NCBI GenBank assembly: GCA_017474385.1
Contig: JAFVHU010000138.1
Span: 1 to 64,000, forward strand
Length of the DNA: 64,000 nt
Reading direction: 5' to 3'
Source: Afipia sp.
GTDB taxonomy: Bacteria; Pseudomonadota; Alphaproteobacteria; Rhizobiales; Xanthobacteraceae
In this document: one piece after another, positions 26,034 through 36,296 of the stretch
Numbering within the stretch: position 1 is the first letter of the stretch
How the letters are laid out: every line of letters starts with the position of its first letter
The notes under the pieces: model-generated
What the model was told of the DNA's origin: nothing
The model's input: only the letters and a program-made list of their open reading frames with translations
Database searches by the model: none
Position numbers and translations under genes: made by a program

Positions 26034-26762
26034 ATGATCACCCTCTATGGTATTGGCCCCGGCTTCGGCCTTCCGGAAATCAGCCCCTACGTCACCAAGA
26101 CCGAGGTCCAGCTCAGAATGGCGGGCCTGAAATACGTCAAGCAGCAGGCGATGCCGGACACCTCGCCGAAGGGGCAGTTGCCCTATATCGACGACGGCGA
26201 CGAGCGGGTTGCCGATTCCACCTTCATCCGCCAGCATCTGGAAAAGAAACACGGATTCGATTTCGACGCGGCGCTCGACGAGCGCCAGCGCGCTGAAGCC
26301 TGGGCCATCGAGCGGATGATCGAGAATCATTTCAACTGGGCGTCAGGCTACGCGCGCTGGATGCTCCCTGAGAATTTCGCCAAGGGACCGGCGCATTTCT
26401 TTGACGCAGCGCCCGAGAACATCCGCGACGCGCTGCGCGAGGACGTGCGCGGCCGGGTCGCGGAGAATATGCGGATTGCGGGCCTCGCCCGTCACACGCC
26501 GGACGAGATCACCGAACTCGGTACCCGCTCGCTCTCCGCGCTGTCGATGCTGCTGGGCTGGAAGCCGTACCTGATGGGCGACCGGCCCTCCGGAATTGAT
26601 GCGATCGCTTTCGCGTCACTGGCTGGCCTGATGACGCCATTTTTCGATTCGCCGCTGCGTGACCGCGCGATGGAGTTCTCCAATCTCGTTGCCTACGTGG
26701 ACCGGATGATGGCGCGTTACTATCCGGAACATCAGTGGCAGCGGATGATGGCCGCGGCCTGA
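26034..26762 (+). CDS. glutathione S-transferase family protein
   Basis: Protein of 242 residues with a thioredoxin-like N-terminal domain (MITLYGIGPGFGLPEISPYV; SPKGQLPYIDDGDERVADST with the cis-Pro and glutathione Ser) and a helical C-terminal domain ending LVAYVDRMMARYYPEHQW. The opening resembles the FAXC/metaxin-like branch rather than classical detoxifying GSTs. The start follows AAGGA. It is divergent from the WYL regulator, which probably controls it. Confidence 0.82.
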   Translation: MITLYGIGPGFGLPEISPYVTKTEVQLRMAGLKYVKQQAMPDTSPKGQLPYIDDGDERVADSTFIRQHLEKKHGFDFDAALDERQRAEAWAIERMIENHFNWASGYARWMLPENFAKGPAHFFDAAPENIRDALREDVRGRVAENMRIAGLARHTPDEITELGTRSLSALSMLLGWKPYLMGDRPSGIDAIAFASLAGLMTPFFDSPLRDRAMEFSNLVAYVDRMMARYYPEHQWQRMMAAA

Positions 26763-26783
26763 GAACCATGATGTGTTGATTCA

Positions 26784-26904
26784 CCTCTCCCCGTGTTTAC
26801 GGGGAGAGGTCGGATCGCTTTTGCGATCCGGGTGAGGGGCATCGTCGCGGATGATAAGTATCGCCCCTCACCCCAACCCTCTCCCCGCAGGCGGGGAGAG
26901 GGAG
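26784..26904. repeat. intergenic palindromic repeat, family R2 (copy 1)
   Basis: It starts with CCTCTCCCCGTGTTTACGGG and ends with the inverse CTCTCCCCGCAGGCGGGGAG; GGATCGCTTTTGCGATCC forms an inner hairpin. Two more copies lie at 36169-36295 and 54566-54681. It sits between convergent genes. Confidence 0.85.
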
Positions 26905-26912
26905 GAATGTCT

Positions 26913-27533
26913 TCAAGGTGACCGCGCCTTTAATTGCGCCACTTCCGCCTCGAGCTCCGCGATGCGCTCATCGCGGGCCGCGATCGCCGCCGCGACATCG
27001 GCCGCGTCGAACTTCATGGGAATGTGCTGCGGGCAGTTGCTGTCCCATGCGGTGATCTTGAACAGGATCGCCTGTTCGGGCTTCGCCTTGTAATCCTTCG
27101 GCATCAGCGCGGCGATCAGCGCCGGATCGTCCTCGACCACGCGCGCCTCGCCCCAGATCTTGATCCGGCGGCGATTGACGTAATCGATCAGGAAAATATA
27201 CGCCTTCGGATTCTCGCTGAGATTTCCCTGCGTGATGTACTGCCGGTTGCCGCGGAAATCCGCGAAAGCCAGCGTGGACTTGTCGAGAATCCTGATGAAG
27301 CCCGCTGGGCCGCCGCGATGCTGGATATAGGGCTGACCCTCGGCATTCGCCGTCGCAAGGAAGAAGCTGGTCTGCTCGGCGATAAAGGCTGCGAGGGCCG
27401 GGTCGATCTCGGTGCGAAAGCCGCCGCCGTCTTCCATGTGGGCGTAGCCGCCGCGCGAACCCTTGCGGGCCTGAATGGCCTTCACGGTGGGCGTAAAGGC
27501 GACATCGCTGGAATAGGTGTTGGTGGTCGTCAT
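26913..27533 (-). CDS. pyridoxamine 5'-phosphate oxidase-family protein with C-terminal coiled coil
   Basis: Protein of 206 residues with the split-barrel flavin-binding fold: SFFLATANAEGQPYIQHRGG, LAFADFRGNRQYITQGNL, RIKIWGEARVVEDD. The end, about residues 185-206 (AARDERIAELEAEVAQLKAR), is a short heptad-like coiled coil that could drive self-association. The family binds FMN, F420 or haem; the substrate is unknown. It is divergent from a LysR gene, the classic arrangement for a regulator and its target. Confidence 0.82.
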   Translation of the reverse strand: MTTTNTYSSDVAFTPTVKAIQARKGSRGGYAHMEDGGGFRTEIDPALAAFIAEQTSFFLATANAEGQPYIQHRGGPAGFIRILDKSTLAFADFRGNRQYITQGNLSENPKAYIFLIDYVNRRRIKIWGEARVVEDDPALIAALMPKDYKAKPEQAILFKITAWDSNCPQHIPMKFDAADVAAAIAARDERIAELEAEVAQLKARSP

Positions 27534-27642
27534 GGCGGACCTCTTGTGACCGGCCGGAAACATGGCCTGAATTTAGTGGTCCGCCGTCTTGCGATAATCA
27601 CCGGCATTGACACTTTATCATTGCAGGATATGAAATAATGCC

Positions 27643-28542
27643 ATGGACCGTATCGACGCCATGCGCGCCTTTATTTCGGTGGCGGATCTTGAGGGCTTCG
27701 CGCCCGCCGCCCGCAAGCTGGGGCTTTCGGCCTCGGCCGTGACCCGGCTGATCGCCAGTCTTGAAAATCATCTTGGCGCGCGGCTGCTCCAGCGCACTAC
27801 GCGCTCGGTCACGCTCACCGACGTCGGTGCGCGATATCTTGAGCGGGCGCGGCGAATTCTCGGCGATGTCGAGGAGGCTGAGGCATCGGCTTCGGCGGAA
27901 ACAAGCCAGCCGTCCGGCCGGCTGGTGGTGTCGGCACCGCTGATGTTCGGCCGTTTGCATGTCGGACCGATCATGTCGGCCTATCTGAAGCAGTATCCCA
28001 AGGTCAGCGCCGAACTGCGGCTGTCGGACCGCATGGTCAATCTGGTGGACGAGGGTGTCGATCTCGCCGTGCGCATCGGGCATTTGGCCGATTCCAGCGT
28101 GGTCGCGCGGGCGGTCGGCAACATGCGGCGGATCGTGGTTGCCTCGCCGCGTTATCTCAAACTCCGCGGCACTCCCTCGAAACCGTCCGATCTAGCCAAA
28201 CACGAAGTCATACAATTCTCGGGCGCGACGTCCTTGTCCGAGTGGCGCTTCGTTGAGAATGGCCGCGAGTTTCGCGTGCCGAACACCTCACGCTTCGCCA
28301 CCAACAGCACCGACGCGGCGGTGTTGCATGCCGAGCAGGGCGGCGGGCTGATCAGCGTGCTGGCCTATCAGGTGGCGGATGCGCTCAAGGCCGGACGGCT
28401 CAAGATCGTGCTCGCAAACTACGAGCCGCCGCCGATGCCGATTCATCTCGTGTATCCGACCTCGCGATTGCTGTCGGCGAAGGTCAGGGCCTTCGCCGAC
28501 CTTGTGATCGAGAAATCGGACTGGCGGTTTGGGACGGCGTGA
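27643..28542 (+). CDS. LysR-family transcriptional regulator
   Basis: Protein of 299 residues with the LysR winged helix (1-60, MDRIDAMRAFISVADLEGFA, LSASAVTRLIASLENHLGAR) and a periplasmic-binding-like effector domain beginning near residue 92 (GRLVVSAPLMFGRLHVGPIM). It resembles the CrgA/DsdC-like subgroup that regulates oxidoreductases. The 109-bp divergent gap to the PPOX-family gene should contain its site, but I found no unambiguous T-N11-A box. It converges with the thioesterase. Confidence 0.88.
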   Translation: MDRIDAMRAFISVADLEGFAPAARKLGLSASAVTRLIASLENHLGARLLQRTTRSVTLTDVGARYLERARRILGDVEEAEASASAETSQPSGRLVVSAPLMFGRLHVGPIMSAYLKQYPKVSAELRLSDRMVNLVDEGVDLAVRIGHLADSSVVARAVGNMRRIVVASPRYLKLRGTPSKPSDLAKHEVIQFSGATSLSEWRFVENGREFRVPNTSRFATNSTDAAVLHAEQGGGLISVLAYQVADALKAGRLKIVLANYEPPPMPIHLVYPTSRLLSAKVRAFADLVIEKSDWRFGTA

Positions 28543-28548
28543 GAACCG

Positions 28549-28980
28549 TCAGTTCTTCTTCCGGGCGATCTTGAAGGTTGCGTTGGCCCGCGCGCAAGGT
28601 TCGCCGTCGGCGGTGACCAGGCATTGTGCGAAGCAGATTGACCCGCCGATTTTCATGAAGTTGGTGTCTATCTCAAGCCACTGTCCGATATTCGCTGAAC
28701 CGAGATAGTCGACCGAGAGGTTGATCGTGACCAGCCCGAGAAGATTGCCGGCCTTGAGACTGCAACTCAGTCCCATTGCATTATCGGCAAGCGCCGCGAT
28801 CAGCCCGCCATGAATCAGCCCGCGCGAATTGGTGTGTGCCTCAGCGAGGCGCAATCCAAGAATGTAGGCCTCCGGCGTCGCCTTGAAATAGATCGGCTCC
28901 CAGGGCTCGGTGAGCGGACTGCGCCGCGGATGGCGCGCGAAGCCTGCTGGAACATCGGCAAGAGTTTCGGTCGTTCCCAT
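28549..28980 (-). CDS. PaaI-family hotdog-fold thioesterase
   Basis: Protein of 143 residues with the hotdog thioesterase motif SRGLIHGGLIAALADNAMGL, where the HGG and the Asp are the usual active-site elements, and the strand SVDYLGSANIGQWLEI. Such enzymes hydrolyse acyl- or phenylacetyl-type CoA esters, often recycling CoA from dead-end products. It ends 6 bp from the convergent LysR gene. Confidence 0.82.
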   Translation of the reverse strand: MGTTETLADVPAGFARHPRRSPLTEPWEPIYFKATPEAYILGLRLAEAHTNSRGLIHGGLIAALADNAMGLSCSLKAGNLLGLVTINLSVDYLGSANIGQWLEIDTNFMKIGGSICFAQCLVTADGEPCARANATFKIARKKN

Positions 28981-29143
28981 GTTTCTCTTTCAAATGCTGC
29001 GTGGTGCGGTTGCCTGCATCATAAAGCGGGCCTCGCGCGCGATCATTCGAAATCAAGTTTGAAACACGGCATCGCCGCATGTTTGAAACAGCGGCGGCGT
29101 CATCGTTTCTTCATCGCCCCGCAGGAGAGAGGCGAGGGAGGTG

Positions 29144-30319
<1,176 letters not shown>

Positions 30320-30365
30320 TCACTCCCGGCGCCTTGCGAATATGGTTTTGCGCGCCGCCAAAATT

Positions 30366-30382
30366 GATTATACCAGATAACA
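30366..30382. promoter_or_regulatory. operator-like palindrome between pobA and the solute-binding protein gene
   Basis: GATTAT-ACCAG-ATAACA. It matches the perfect palindrome GATTAT-N5-ATAATC at 35542-35558 in ten of twelve arm positions. It lies 53 bp before pobA and about 190 bp before the binding-protein gene. The remaining 30383-30573 is AT-richer and shows the AAGGGAGGA ribosome-binding site. Confidence 0.5.
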
Positions 30383-30573
30383 ATATCCGAAAAGGCCATT
30401 CGAGGGCTGGCGCATCATACCAAGGTACATGCGGAAAGCATTGCAAATGGCCGCTAACTTCTATCTGAATGGCGGCAACCGAAGCCGGATGGTGCACCGC
30501 AAATAGCTTCGTCGTCCGGTCAATCGTTAACGACTGTCAGAAACGTCAAAAGAGACTTTCAAGGGAGGATGAC

Positions 30574-31719
30574 ATGAAGACTTTAACCTGGACCGCCGCG
30601 GTTCTCGCCGCCGCGATGGCTTTGCCGGGCGCCACGCTCGCGCAGGACATCACCATCGGCATCAGCATCAGCACCACGGGTCCCGCCGCCGCACTCGGCA
30701 TTCCTGAAAAGAACGCGCTCGAATTCGTGCCGACTGAAATCGGCGGCGCCAAGATCAAGACCATCCTGCTCGATGACGCGGGTGACCCGACCGCGGCCAC
30801 CACCAACGCGCGCAGGTTTGTGACCGAATCCAACGCCGACATCATCATCGGTTCGTCGACCACGCCACCGTCGATCGCGATCTCGACCGTTTCCAACGAG
30901 GTTGGTGTCCCGCAGTTCAGCCTTGCGCCGCTGCCGATCACGCCGGCCCGCGAGAAGTGGACCACCGTGTTGCCGCAGCCGGTGCCGATCATGGGCAAGG
31001 TGCTCTACGAGCACATGAAGAAGAACAACATCAAGACCGTCGGCTATATCGGCTTCTCTGATTCCTACGGCGATCTGTGGCTCAACGATATCAAGACCCA
31101 GACCGGCGCCATGGGCGGCATTACGATCGTCGCCGAAGAGCGCTATGCGCGTCCCGACACCTCGGTGGCGGGTCAGGTGCTGAAGCTGGTCGCGGCCAAT
31201 CCCGATGCGATCCTGATCGGCGCATCGGGCACCGGCGCGGCGCTGCCGCAGTCGGCGCTGCGTGAGCGCGGCTACAAGGGCCTGATCTATCAGACCCACG
31301 GCGCGGCTTCGATGGACTTCATTCGCATCGCGGGTCCGTCGGCGGAAGGTGTCATCATGGCGGCCGGTCCGGTGATGGCTCCGGAAGGCCAGGACGACAG
31401 CGCGCTGACCAAAAAGCCGGGCCTGGCGCTGAATTCAGTCTATGAAAAGAAGTACGGCGCTAACACCCGCAGCCAGTTCGCGGGCCATATGTACGACGCG
31501 TTTGAAGTTCTGAAGCGCGTCGTGCCGGTGGCGTTGAAGACCGCGAAGCCCGGCACGCCGGAATTCCGTGAGGCGATCCGCAAGGCGCTGCTCTCGGAGA
31601 AGGAAATCGCCGCCAGTCATGGCGTCTACAATTTCACCGAGACGAACCGCTTCGGCACCGACGATCGCTCGCGCATCATCCTGACCGTCAAGAACGGCAA
31701 GTATGAACTCGTGAAGTAA
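30574..31719 (+). CDS. ABC importer solute-binding protein, branched-chain/aromatic type
   Basis: Periplasmic binding protein of 381 residues (type 1 fold, LivK-like). It has a signal peptide ending GATLAQ, then DITIGISISTTGPAAALGIP and the later GYIGFSDSYGDLWLNDIKTQ. Such proteins bring amino acids or aromatic acids to a LivHMGF complex. The permease and ATPase genes at 31897-35443 lie next to it on the other strand, so it is their probable partner. Next to pobA, a ligand such as 4-hydroxybenzoate or a relative is likely, but not shown. A strong AAGGGAGGA precedes the ATG. Confidence 0.87.
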   Translation: MKTLTWTAAVLAAAMALPGATLAQDITIGISISTTGPAAALGIPEKNALEFVPTEIGGAKIKTILLDDAGDPTAATTNARRFVTESNADIIIGSSTTPPSIAISTVSNEVGVPQFSLAPLPITPAREKWTTVLPQPVPIMGKVLYEHMKKNNIKTVGYIGFSDSYGDLWLNDIKTQTGAMGGITIVAEERYARPDTSVAGQVLKLVAANPDAILIGASGTGAALPQSALRERGYKGLIYQTHGAASMDFIRIAGPSAEGVIMAAGPVMAPEGQDDSALTKKPGLALNSVYEKKYGANTRSQFAGHMYDAFEVLKRVVPVALKTAKPGTPEFREAIRKALLSEKEIAASHGVYNFTETNRFGTDDRSRIILTVKNGKYELVK

Positions 31720-31743
31720 GCGGAACGGACAGTTGTTCTGGCG

Positions 31744-31775
31744 AATGCCCGGCCTCGCGCCGGGCATTTTCGTTT
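31744..31775 (+). terminator. rho-independent terminator after the solute-binding protein gene
   Basis: A perfect ten-bp stem AATGCCCGGC / GCCGGGCATT with loop CTCGC, followed by TTCGTTT, 24 bp after the stop codon. Confidence 0.8.
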
Positions 31776-31796
31776 GGGAGGCTGATCAGAAATGGT

Positions 31797-31883
31797 GTCA
31801 TGGCCGGGCTCGTCCCGGCCATCCCGACCCATGAAGCACCGTGCCCGATTTATCGCGATCACCGGGACAAGCCCGGTGATGAC
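31797..31883. repeat. intergenic palindromic repeat, family R5
   Basis: GTCATGGCCGGGCTCGTCCC with its internal dyad is followed, after a spacer, by CACCGGGACAAGCCCGGTGA ending in TGAC. It resembles family R1 in design (GTCAT...GAC ends) but differs in the stems. It lies between convergent genes. Confidence 0.75.
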
Positions 31884-31896
31884 AGAGAAGAGAGCG

Positions 31897-32631
31897 TTAC
31901 AGCTTGCTCTGTTCGTCGTGCTGAAACCCGAGATAGCTCGCCACCACGCGCTGGTCGCCGCTGATCTCCTTCGCCGAGCCGCTCATGATGAACTCGCCCA
32001 GCTCCATCACATAGGCGCGGTCGGCGATTTCAAGCGCGGCGCGGGCATTCTGTTCGACCAGCAGCACCGATACGCCGGCCTGCCGCAGTTCGCCGATGGT
32101 GCGGAAAATATCCGCCACGATCAGTGGCGCGAGGCCGAGCGACGGCTCGTCCAGCATCAGCAATCGCGGCTGGCTCATCAGCGCGCGGCCCATTGCCAGC
32201 ATCTGCTGCTCGCCGCCGGACAGCGTGCCGGCGAGCTGGGTACGCCGTTCCTTCAGCCGCGGGAACAGCGCAAAGACGCGCTCCTGTTCAGTGGCGGCCT
32301 TTGCGCGCGGCACACGGAAGCCGCCAAGTTGCAGGTTTTCCTCGACCGTCATGGTGCCGAACAGTTCGCGATGCTCCGGCACGATGCAAAGTCCCGCCGC
32401 GACCCGGTCCTCGATATCGAGACGGGAGATTTGCTGCCCGGAAAAGACAACGCTGCCGCGGAGCGGCAGGATTCCCATGATGGCGTTAAGCAGCGTGGTC
32501 TTGCCTGCGCCGTTGGCGCCGACAATGGTCACGATCTCATCGGCGTTGACGTCAAGCGAGACGCCGCGTACGGCTTCAACCTTGCCGTAGGCGATGTGGG
32601 CGTTTTCGACGGACAGCAGTTTCGTCGTCAT
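31897..32631 (-). CDS. livF: ABC importer ATPase, LivF type
   Basis: ATPase of 244 residues with Walker A GANGAGKTT, signature LSGGEQQMLAMGRALM and Walker B LLMLDEPSLG. The SGGEQQMLA signature is typical of LivF. Its ATG overlaps the stop of the upstream permease-ATPase gene by four bases (ATGA), so they are translationally coupled. It powers uptake by the LivH / LivMG complex encoded just upstream. Confidence 0.92.
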   Translation of the reverse strand: MTTKLLSVENAHIAYGKVEAVRGVSLDVNADEIVTIVGANGAGKTTLLNAIMGILPLRGSVVFSGQQISRLDIEDRVAAGLCIVPEHRELFGTMTVEENLQLGGFRVPRAKAATEQERVFALFPRLKERRTQLAGTLSGGEQQMLAMGRALMSQPRLLMLDEPSLGLAPLIVADIFRTIGELRQAGVSVLLVEQNARAALEIADRAYVMELGEFIMSGSAKEISGDQRVVASYLGFQHDEQSKL

Positions 32632-34403
32632 GACGCTGTCCCCAGATAGGCTTTGATCACGTCGGGATTGGCGCGAACGGCCATCGGCGTGCCTTCGGCG
32701 ATCTTGGTGCCGAATTCCAGCACCACGATGCGGTCGGCGATGTCCATCACAAAGCCCATGTCGTGCTCGACCAGCAGGACCGACATGCCCTCGGAGCGCA
32801 ACTGGCGCAGCAACGCCGACAGCTTCTGCTTTTCCATGTGGCGCAAACCGGCCGCGGGTTCATCCAGCAACAGCAGGATCGGATCGACACACAACGCGCG
32901 GGCGATTTCCACGATGCGCTGTTGGCCGAGCGAGAGACTTCCCGCCAGTTGATGCATCTGGTCGCCGAGACCGACACGCTCGATCTGCTTTGCGGCTTCG
33001 GCGAGCAACGCGGCTTCATCCTTGCGGTCGAGCCGCAGCATGCTGGCGATCGCGCCGGCATGGCCGCGCAGATGGGTGCCGATGGCGACGTTTTCCAGCA
33101 CGCTCATGTCCGGCACCAGCTTGACGTGCTGGAAGGTGCGGGCGACGCCAAGCTTTGCGATGTTCTGCGGCGGCGCGTTGTCGACGTTGTGGCCGAGAAT
33201 GGAAATCGTTCCACCCGATGAGCGCAGCACGCCGGTGATGAGATTGAACGTGGTGCTCTTGCCGGCACCGTTAGGGCCGATGAGGGCCACGATCTCCCGC
33301 GCCTGCACGTCGAACGACACGTCGTTGACCGCGATCACACCGCCGAACTGTTTGCGTGCGGCCTGAATGTCGAGCAGCGTTTCGGAGGCGGGGATCGCCT
33401 TGCTGCGTGGCGGCAGCGGCTCCGCCACCTTCGGCCGTGGAAGCTTTGCGGTGTCGAATTTCAGCAGGGCGGCAAGGCGGGGCCACATGCCGCCGGGCGC
33501 GACCTGCAACAGCGCCACCAGCAGGATGCCAAAGATCACGGTCTCGAGCTGCGCCGATCCGTGAAACACCACCGGCAGGAAGCTTTGCAGGAATTCCTTG
33601 AGCACGACGACAATGCCGGCGCCGAGCACCGCGCCCCAGACATAACCCGCGCCGCCGACCACCGCGATGAACAGATACTCGATGCCGGCATTCAGGCCGA
33701 ACGGCGTGGGATTCACTGCGCGCTGGAAATGCGCATAGAGCCAGCCGGACAATCCGGCAAGCACCGCGGCATAGATGAAAACCAGCAGCTTGGCGCGCGC
33801 GGTCTGTACGCCGAAGGCTTCAGCCGCGATGTGACCACGGCGCAGTGCGCGAATGGCGCGGCCGGTCCGCGAGTCGAGCAGGTTCACGGTCAGCAGCGCG
33901 CAGACGATCACCGCGAACCAGATCGCGAAATAGATCTTGCCGGGATCGGTCAGTTGCAAGCCGCCGATCGCCAGCGGCGGAATGCCCGAAATGCCGTCGT
34001 TGCGTCCGACCAGCTCAAGCTTGCTGAACAGATAAAAGAGACTGATGCCCCAGGCGATGGTGCCGAGCGGCAGGTAGTGGCCGGACAGGCGCACTGTAAT
34101 GAGGCCAAGGATCACGGCCGCAACGCCGCTGACGATCAGCGACAGCGGCAATGTCAGCCACGGTGACAGTCCGTAGGAGGTGGTAAGGATCGCCGTCGTG
34201 TAGGCGCCGAAACCGCAGAATGCGGCCTGACCGAATGACGTCAGGCCGCCGACGCCGGTCAGCAGCACAAGGCCCATCGCCACCAGCGCTGCCAGGCCGA
34301 TGTTATCGAGCAGCACGATCCAGAACGGCGGCATACCGGGAATCAGCGGAATGACCGCCATCACCAGCGCGAACACGATCATGCCCCAACGCTGCGCGCC
34401 CAT
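32628..34403 (-). CDS. fused LivM permease and LivG ATPase
   Basis: A single 591-residue protein. Residues about 1-315 are a LivM-type permease with eight or so membrane helices ([20 protein letters not shown], the LivM hallmark). After a proline-rich linker ([20 protein letters not shown], about 320-345), residues about 350-591 are a LivG-type ATPase with [25 protein letters not shown] and [11 protein letters not shown]. The signature starts LSLGQ instead of LSGGQ. The fusion is in one frame without interruption, and both flanking junctions are ATGA overlaps, so it looks natural. It forms the importer with livH and livF. Confidence 0.9.
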   Translation of the reverse strand: MGAQRWGMIVFALVMAVIPLIPGMPPFWIVLLDNIGLAALVAMGLVLLTGVGGLTSFGQAAFCGFGAYTTAILTTSYGLSPWLTLPLSLIVSGVAAVILGLITVRLSGHYLPLGTIAWGISLFYLFSKLELVGRNDGISGIPPLAIGGLQLTDPGKIYFAIWFAVIVCALLTVNLLDSRTGRAIRALRRGHIAAEAFGVQTARAKLLVFIYAAVLAGLSGWLYAHFQRAVNPTPFGLNAGIEYLFIAVVGGAGYVWGAVLGAGIVVVLKEFLQSFLPVVFHGSAQLETVIFGILLVALLQVAPGGMWPRLAALLKFDTAKLPRPKVAEPLPPRSKAIPASETLLDIQAARKQFGGVIAVNDVSFDVQAREIVALIGPNGAGKSTTFNLITGVLRSSGGTISILGHNVDNAPPQNIAKLGVARTFQHVKLVPDMSVLENVAIGTHLRGHAGAIASMLRLDRKDEAALLAEAAKQIERVGLGDQMHQLAGSLSLGQQRIVEIARALCVDPILLLLDEPAAGLRHMEKQKLSALLRQLRSEGMSVLLVEHDMGFVMDIADRIVVLEFGTKIAEGTPMAVRANPDVIKAYLGTAS

Positions 34404-35443
34404 CAGTCGTTCTCCTCTTCGACTTCTGGCGTAGCCAGCGAGCGCAGGATCAGGACCGGTAGCAGCAGCGTGAAGACGATGACCTCCTTGAAGTTGCTGG
34501 CATAGAACGACGAGAACGCCTCGACGATGCCCACCACCAGCGCGGCGGCGGCAGTGAGGGGATAGCTGACAAGGCCGCCGATGATGGCGGCGACGAAACC
34601 CTTCAGGCCGATCAGGAATCCGGTGTCGTAGTAGATGGTGGTGATCGGGACGATAAGGATGCCGGAGATCGTGCCGATGACGGCGGCGAGCAGGAACGCG
34701 ACCTGTCCCGACAGTGTGGTGCGGATGCCGACGATGCGCGCGCCGAGGCGATTGACGGCGGTGGCGCGCAGCGCCTTGCCGTAAAGCGTGTAGCCGAACA
34801 GCAGCCACAGCCCGACGATCAAGAGGATGGTGATGGCGTAGATGGCGATGCTCTGCCCGGTGAATCGCAGCGGCCCGAGGGTGAAGGCGGCGGTGGAGAT
34901 CGCCGGTGCACGCAGGCCTTCGGGACCGAAGAACACCAGGCCCAGCCCCTGCAAGGCGAGATGCATGCCGACCGAGGCGATCAGCAGCACCAGCACCGAG
35001 GCGTGCGCGATCGGCTGATAGGCGATGCGATAAAGATAAAGACCGATGGGGGCGACGATCACGATCGACAGCAGGAAGTTGACGATCACATTGTTCTGGC
35101 GTCCCGCCAGCAGCGTCGCCAGCCCCCAGATCGCGAGCGGCAGCAGGATGTTCAGCGCCAGCGAGCGAACGAACTTGCGTCCGTTCATCGTGCTTCGTCC
35201 GGCGACCATATCGAAAGTGAACGCAACCACGCCCATGCCCAATGCGAGCAGGGTGGTGCCCGGCACCTTGCCTGTGGCCAGCACGGCATAGGTCAGCGCG
35301 CCGAAGGTGACGAACTCGCCCTGGGGAATCAGGATGACGCGGGTCACCGCGAATACCAGAACGAGCGCGAGCCCGAGCAGCGCGTAGATCGCGCCGCTGG
35401 TTATTCCGTCCTGCAACAGGAACAGAAGGATCGTGCTCTCCAA
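34403..35443 (-). CDS. livH: ABC importer permease, LivH type
   Basis: Membrane protein of 346 residues with many hydrophobic helices and the LivH hallmark ALVLVFAVTRVILIPQGEFV near the N-terminus, plus GKALRATAVNRLGARIVGIR in the cytoplasmic loop. It is longer than the usual 290-300 residues owing to an insertion near residues 75-125 containing extra hydrophobic segments. The start codon is TTG at 35443, preceded by GAGGGGA. It is the first gene of the livH-livMG-livF operon and is divergent from the marR gene. Confidence 0.9.
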   Translation of the reverse strand: MESTILLFLLQDGITSGAIYALLGLALVLVFAVTRVILIPQGEFVTFGALTYAVLATGKVPGTTLLALGMGVVAFTFDMVAGRSTMNGRKFVRSLALNILLPLAIWGLATLLAGRQNNVIVNFLLSIVIVAPIGLYLYRIAYQPIAHASVLVLLIASVGMHLALQGLGLVFFGPEGLRAPAISTAAFTLGPLRFTGQSIAIYAITILLIVGLWLLFGYTLYGKALRATAVNRLGARIVGIRTTLSGQVAFLLAAVIGTISGILIVPITTIYYDTGFLIGLKGFVAAIIGGLVSYPLTAAAALVVGIVEAFSSFYASNFKEVIVFTLLLPVLILRSLATPEVEEEND

Positions 35444-35541
35444 GGCGTCCCCTCAAGCGTCGCGCGCACGCGGATTGAAGGGTCCGCTGCACCGAGAGCG
35501 GCGGTTGAACTCCGCCATCGCTATTTGATATGTTTTATAAC

Positions 35542-35558
35542 GATTATCGAGTATAATC
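35542..35558. promoter_or_regulatory. perfect palindrome, candidate MarR operator
   Basis: GATTAT-CGAGT-ATAATC lies in the 186-bp region between livH and marR, 71 bp before marR. Size and symmetry suit a MarR dimer. A related site occurs at 30366-30382. Confidence 0.6.
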
Positions 35559-35629
35559 ACAAGCCTTGGCCGCCTTTGGACGTCGAGGCGCCCTTATAGC
35601 AAGAGCAGACCGACGACAGGAAGCGCACG

Positions 35630-36151
35630 ATGGCTGTTTCCAGAACCGCGAGTACCGCTGCCGTCAAAGCCAAAAAACGGGTGCCCGCGGTGCGCGCGCG
35701 GACGATATCTCCTGCCGCCCCGATCCGGATCGGCGACTTGTCGGACTTCCTCGGCTATTCGCTCAAGCGCGCGCAACTGCGGATTTTCGACGATTTCATC
35801 GGCTGCGTTGCGGCGCTGCAACTGACGCCGGCGCAATTCTCGGTCCTGATGCTGGTCGAAGCGAATCCCGGACGGAACCAGACCGAGATTGCCAGCACGC
35901 TCGGCATTCTGCGGCCGAATTTCGTCGCCATGCTGGATGAGCTGGAAAGCCGGGATCTCTGTGTCCGGGTCCGCTCCAATAGCGATCGCCGCTCGCATAT
36001 CCTGAAGCTGACGGACAAGGGCCGCGCGGTTCTGTCCCGCGCCAGAAAACTGATCGAAACCCGGCACGAGGCGCGCCTCAAGGACCTGCTGGGAGAGGAC
36101 AACCGCACCTTGCTGCTGGCGATGCTCGGCAAGATCGCGAAGGAGTTTTAG
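35630..36151 (+). CDS. MarR-family transcriptional regulator
   Basis: Protein of 173 residues: a basic N-terminal tail of about 30 residues, then the MarR dimer and winged-helix domain (LQLTPAQFSVLMLVEANPGR, NQTEIASTLGILRPNFVAML, VRVRSNSDRRSHILKLTDKG). MarR proteins near aromatic-acid genes in Rhodopseudomonas and Bradyrhizobium commonly repress transport and CoA-ligase genes and release DNA on binding the substrate or its CoA ester. Divergent from the importer operon, it probably controls that operon and, by the shared palindrome, pobA. Confidence 0.88.
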   Translation: MAVSRTASTAAVKAKKRVPAVRARTISPAAPIRIGDLSDFLGYSLKRAQLRIFDDFIGCVAALQLTPAQFSVLMLVEANPGRNQTEIASTLGILRPNFVAMLDELESRDLCVRVRSNSDRRSHILKLTDKGRAVLSRARKLIETRHEARLKDLLGEDNRTLLLAMLGKIAKEF

Positions 36152-36168
36152 GGGGCTATCTCTCTTCA

Positions 36169-36295
36169 CCTCTCCCCGTTCACGGGGAGAGGTCGGATTG
36201 CGGAGCAATCCGGGTGAGGGGCCACTTTCATTGATGTCGTCGAGGAGGTCTGCCCCTCACCCCAACCCTCTCCCCGCAAGAGCGGGGCGAGGGGG
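36169..36295. repeat. intergenic palindromic repeat, family R2 (copy 2)
   Basis: It begins CCTCTCCCCGTTCACGGGGA and ends with ACCCTCTCCCCGCAAGAGCG, with the inner GGATTGCGGAGCAATCC hairpin. It matches the copies at 26784 and 54566, and lies between convergent genes. Confidence 0.85.
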
Positions 36296-36296
36296 C

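Noticed and set aside
34404-35492. Upstream extension of the LivM-LivG fusion through the livH region
   Set aside because: The frame is open but overlaps livH completely; the ATG at 34403 with its ATGA overlap is the natural start.
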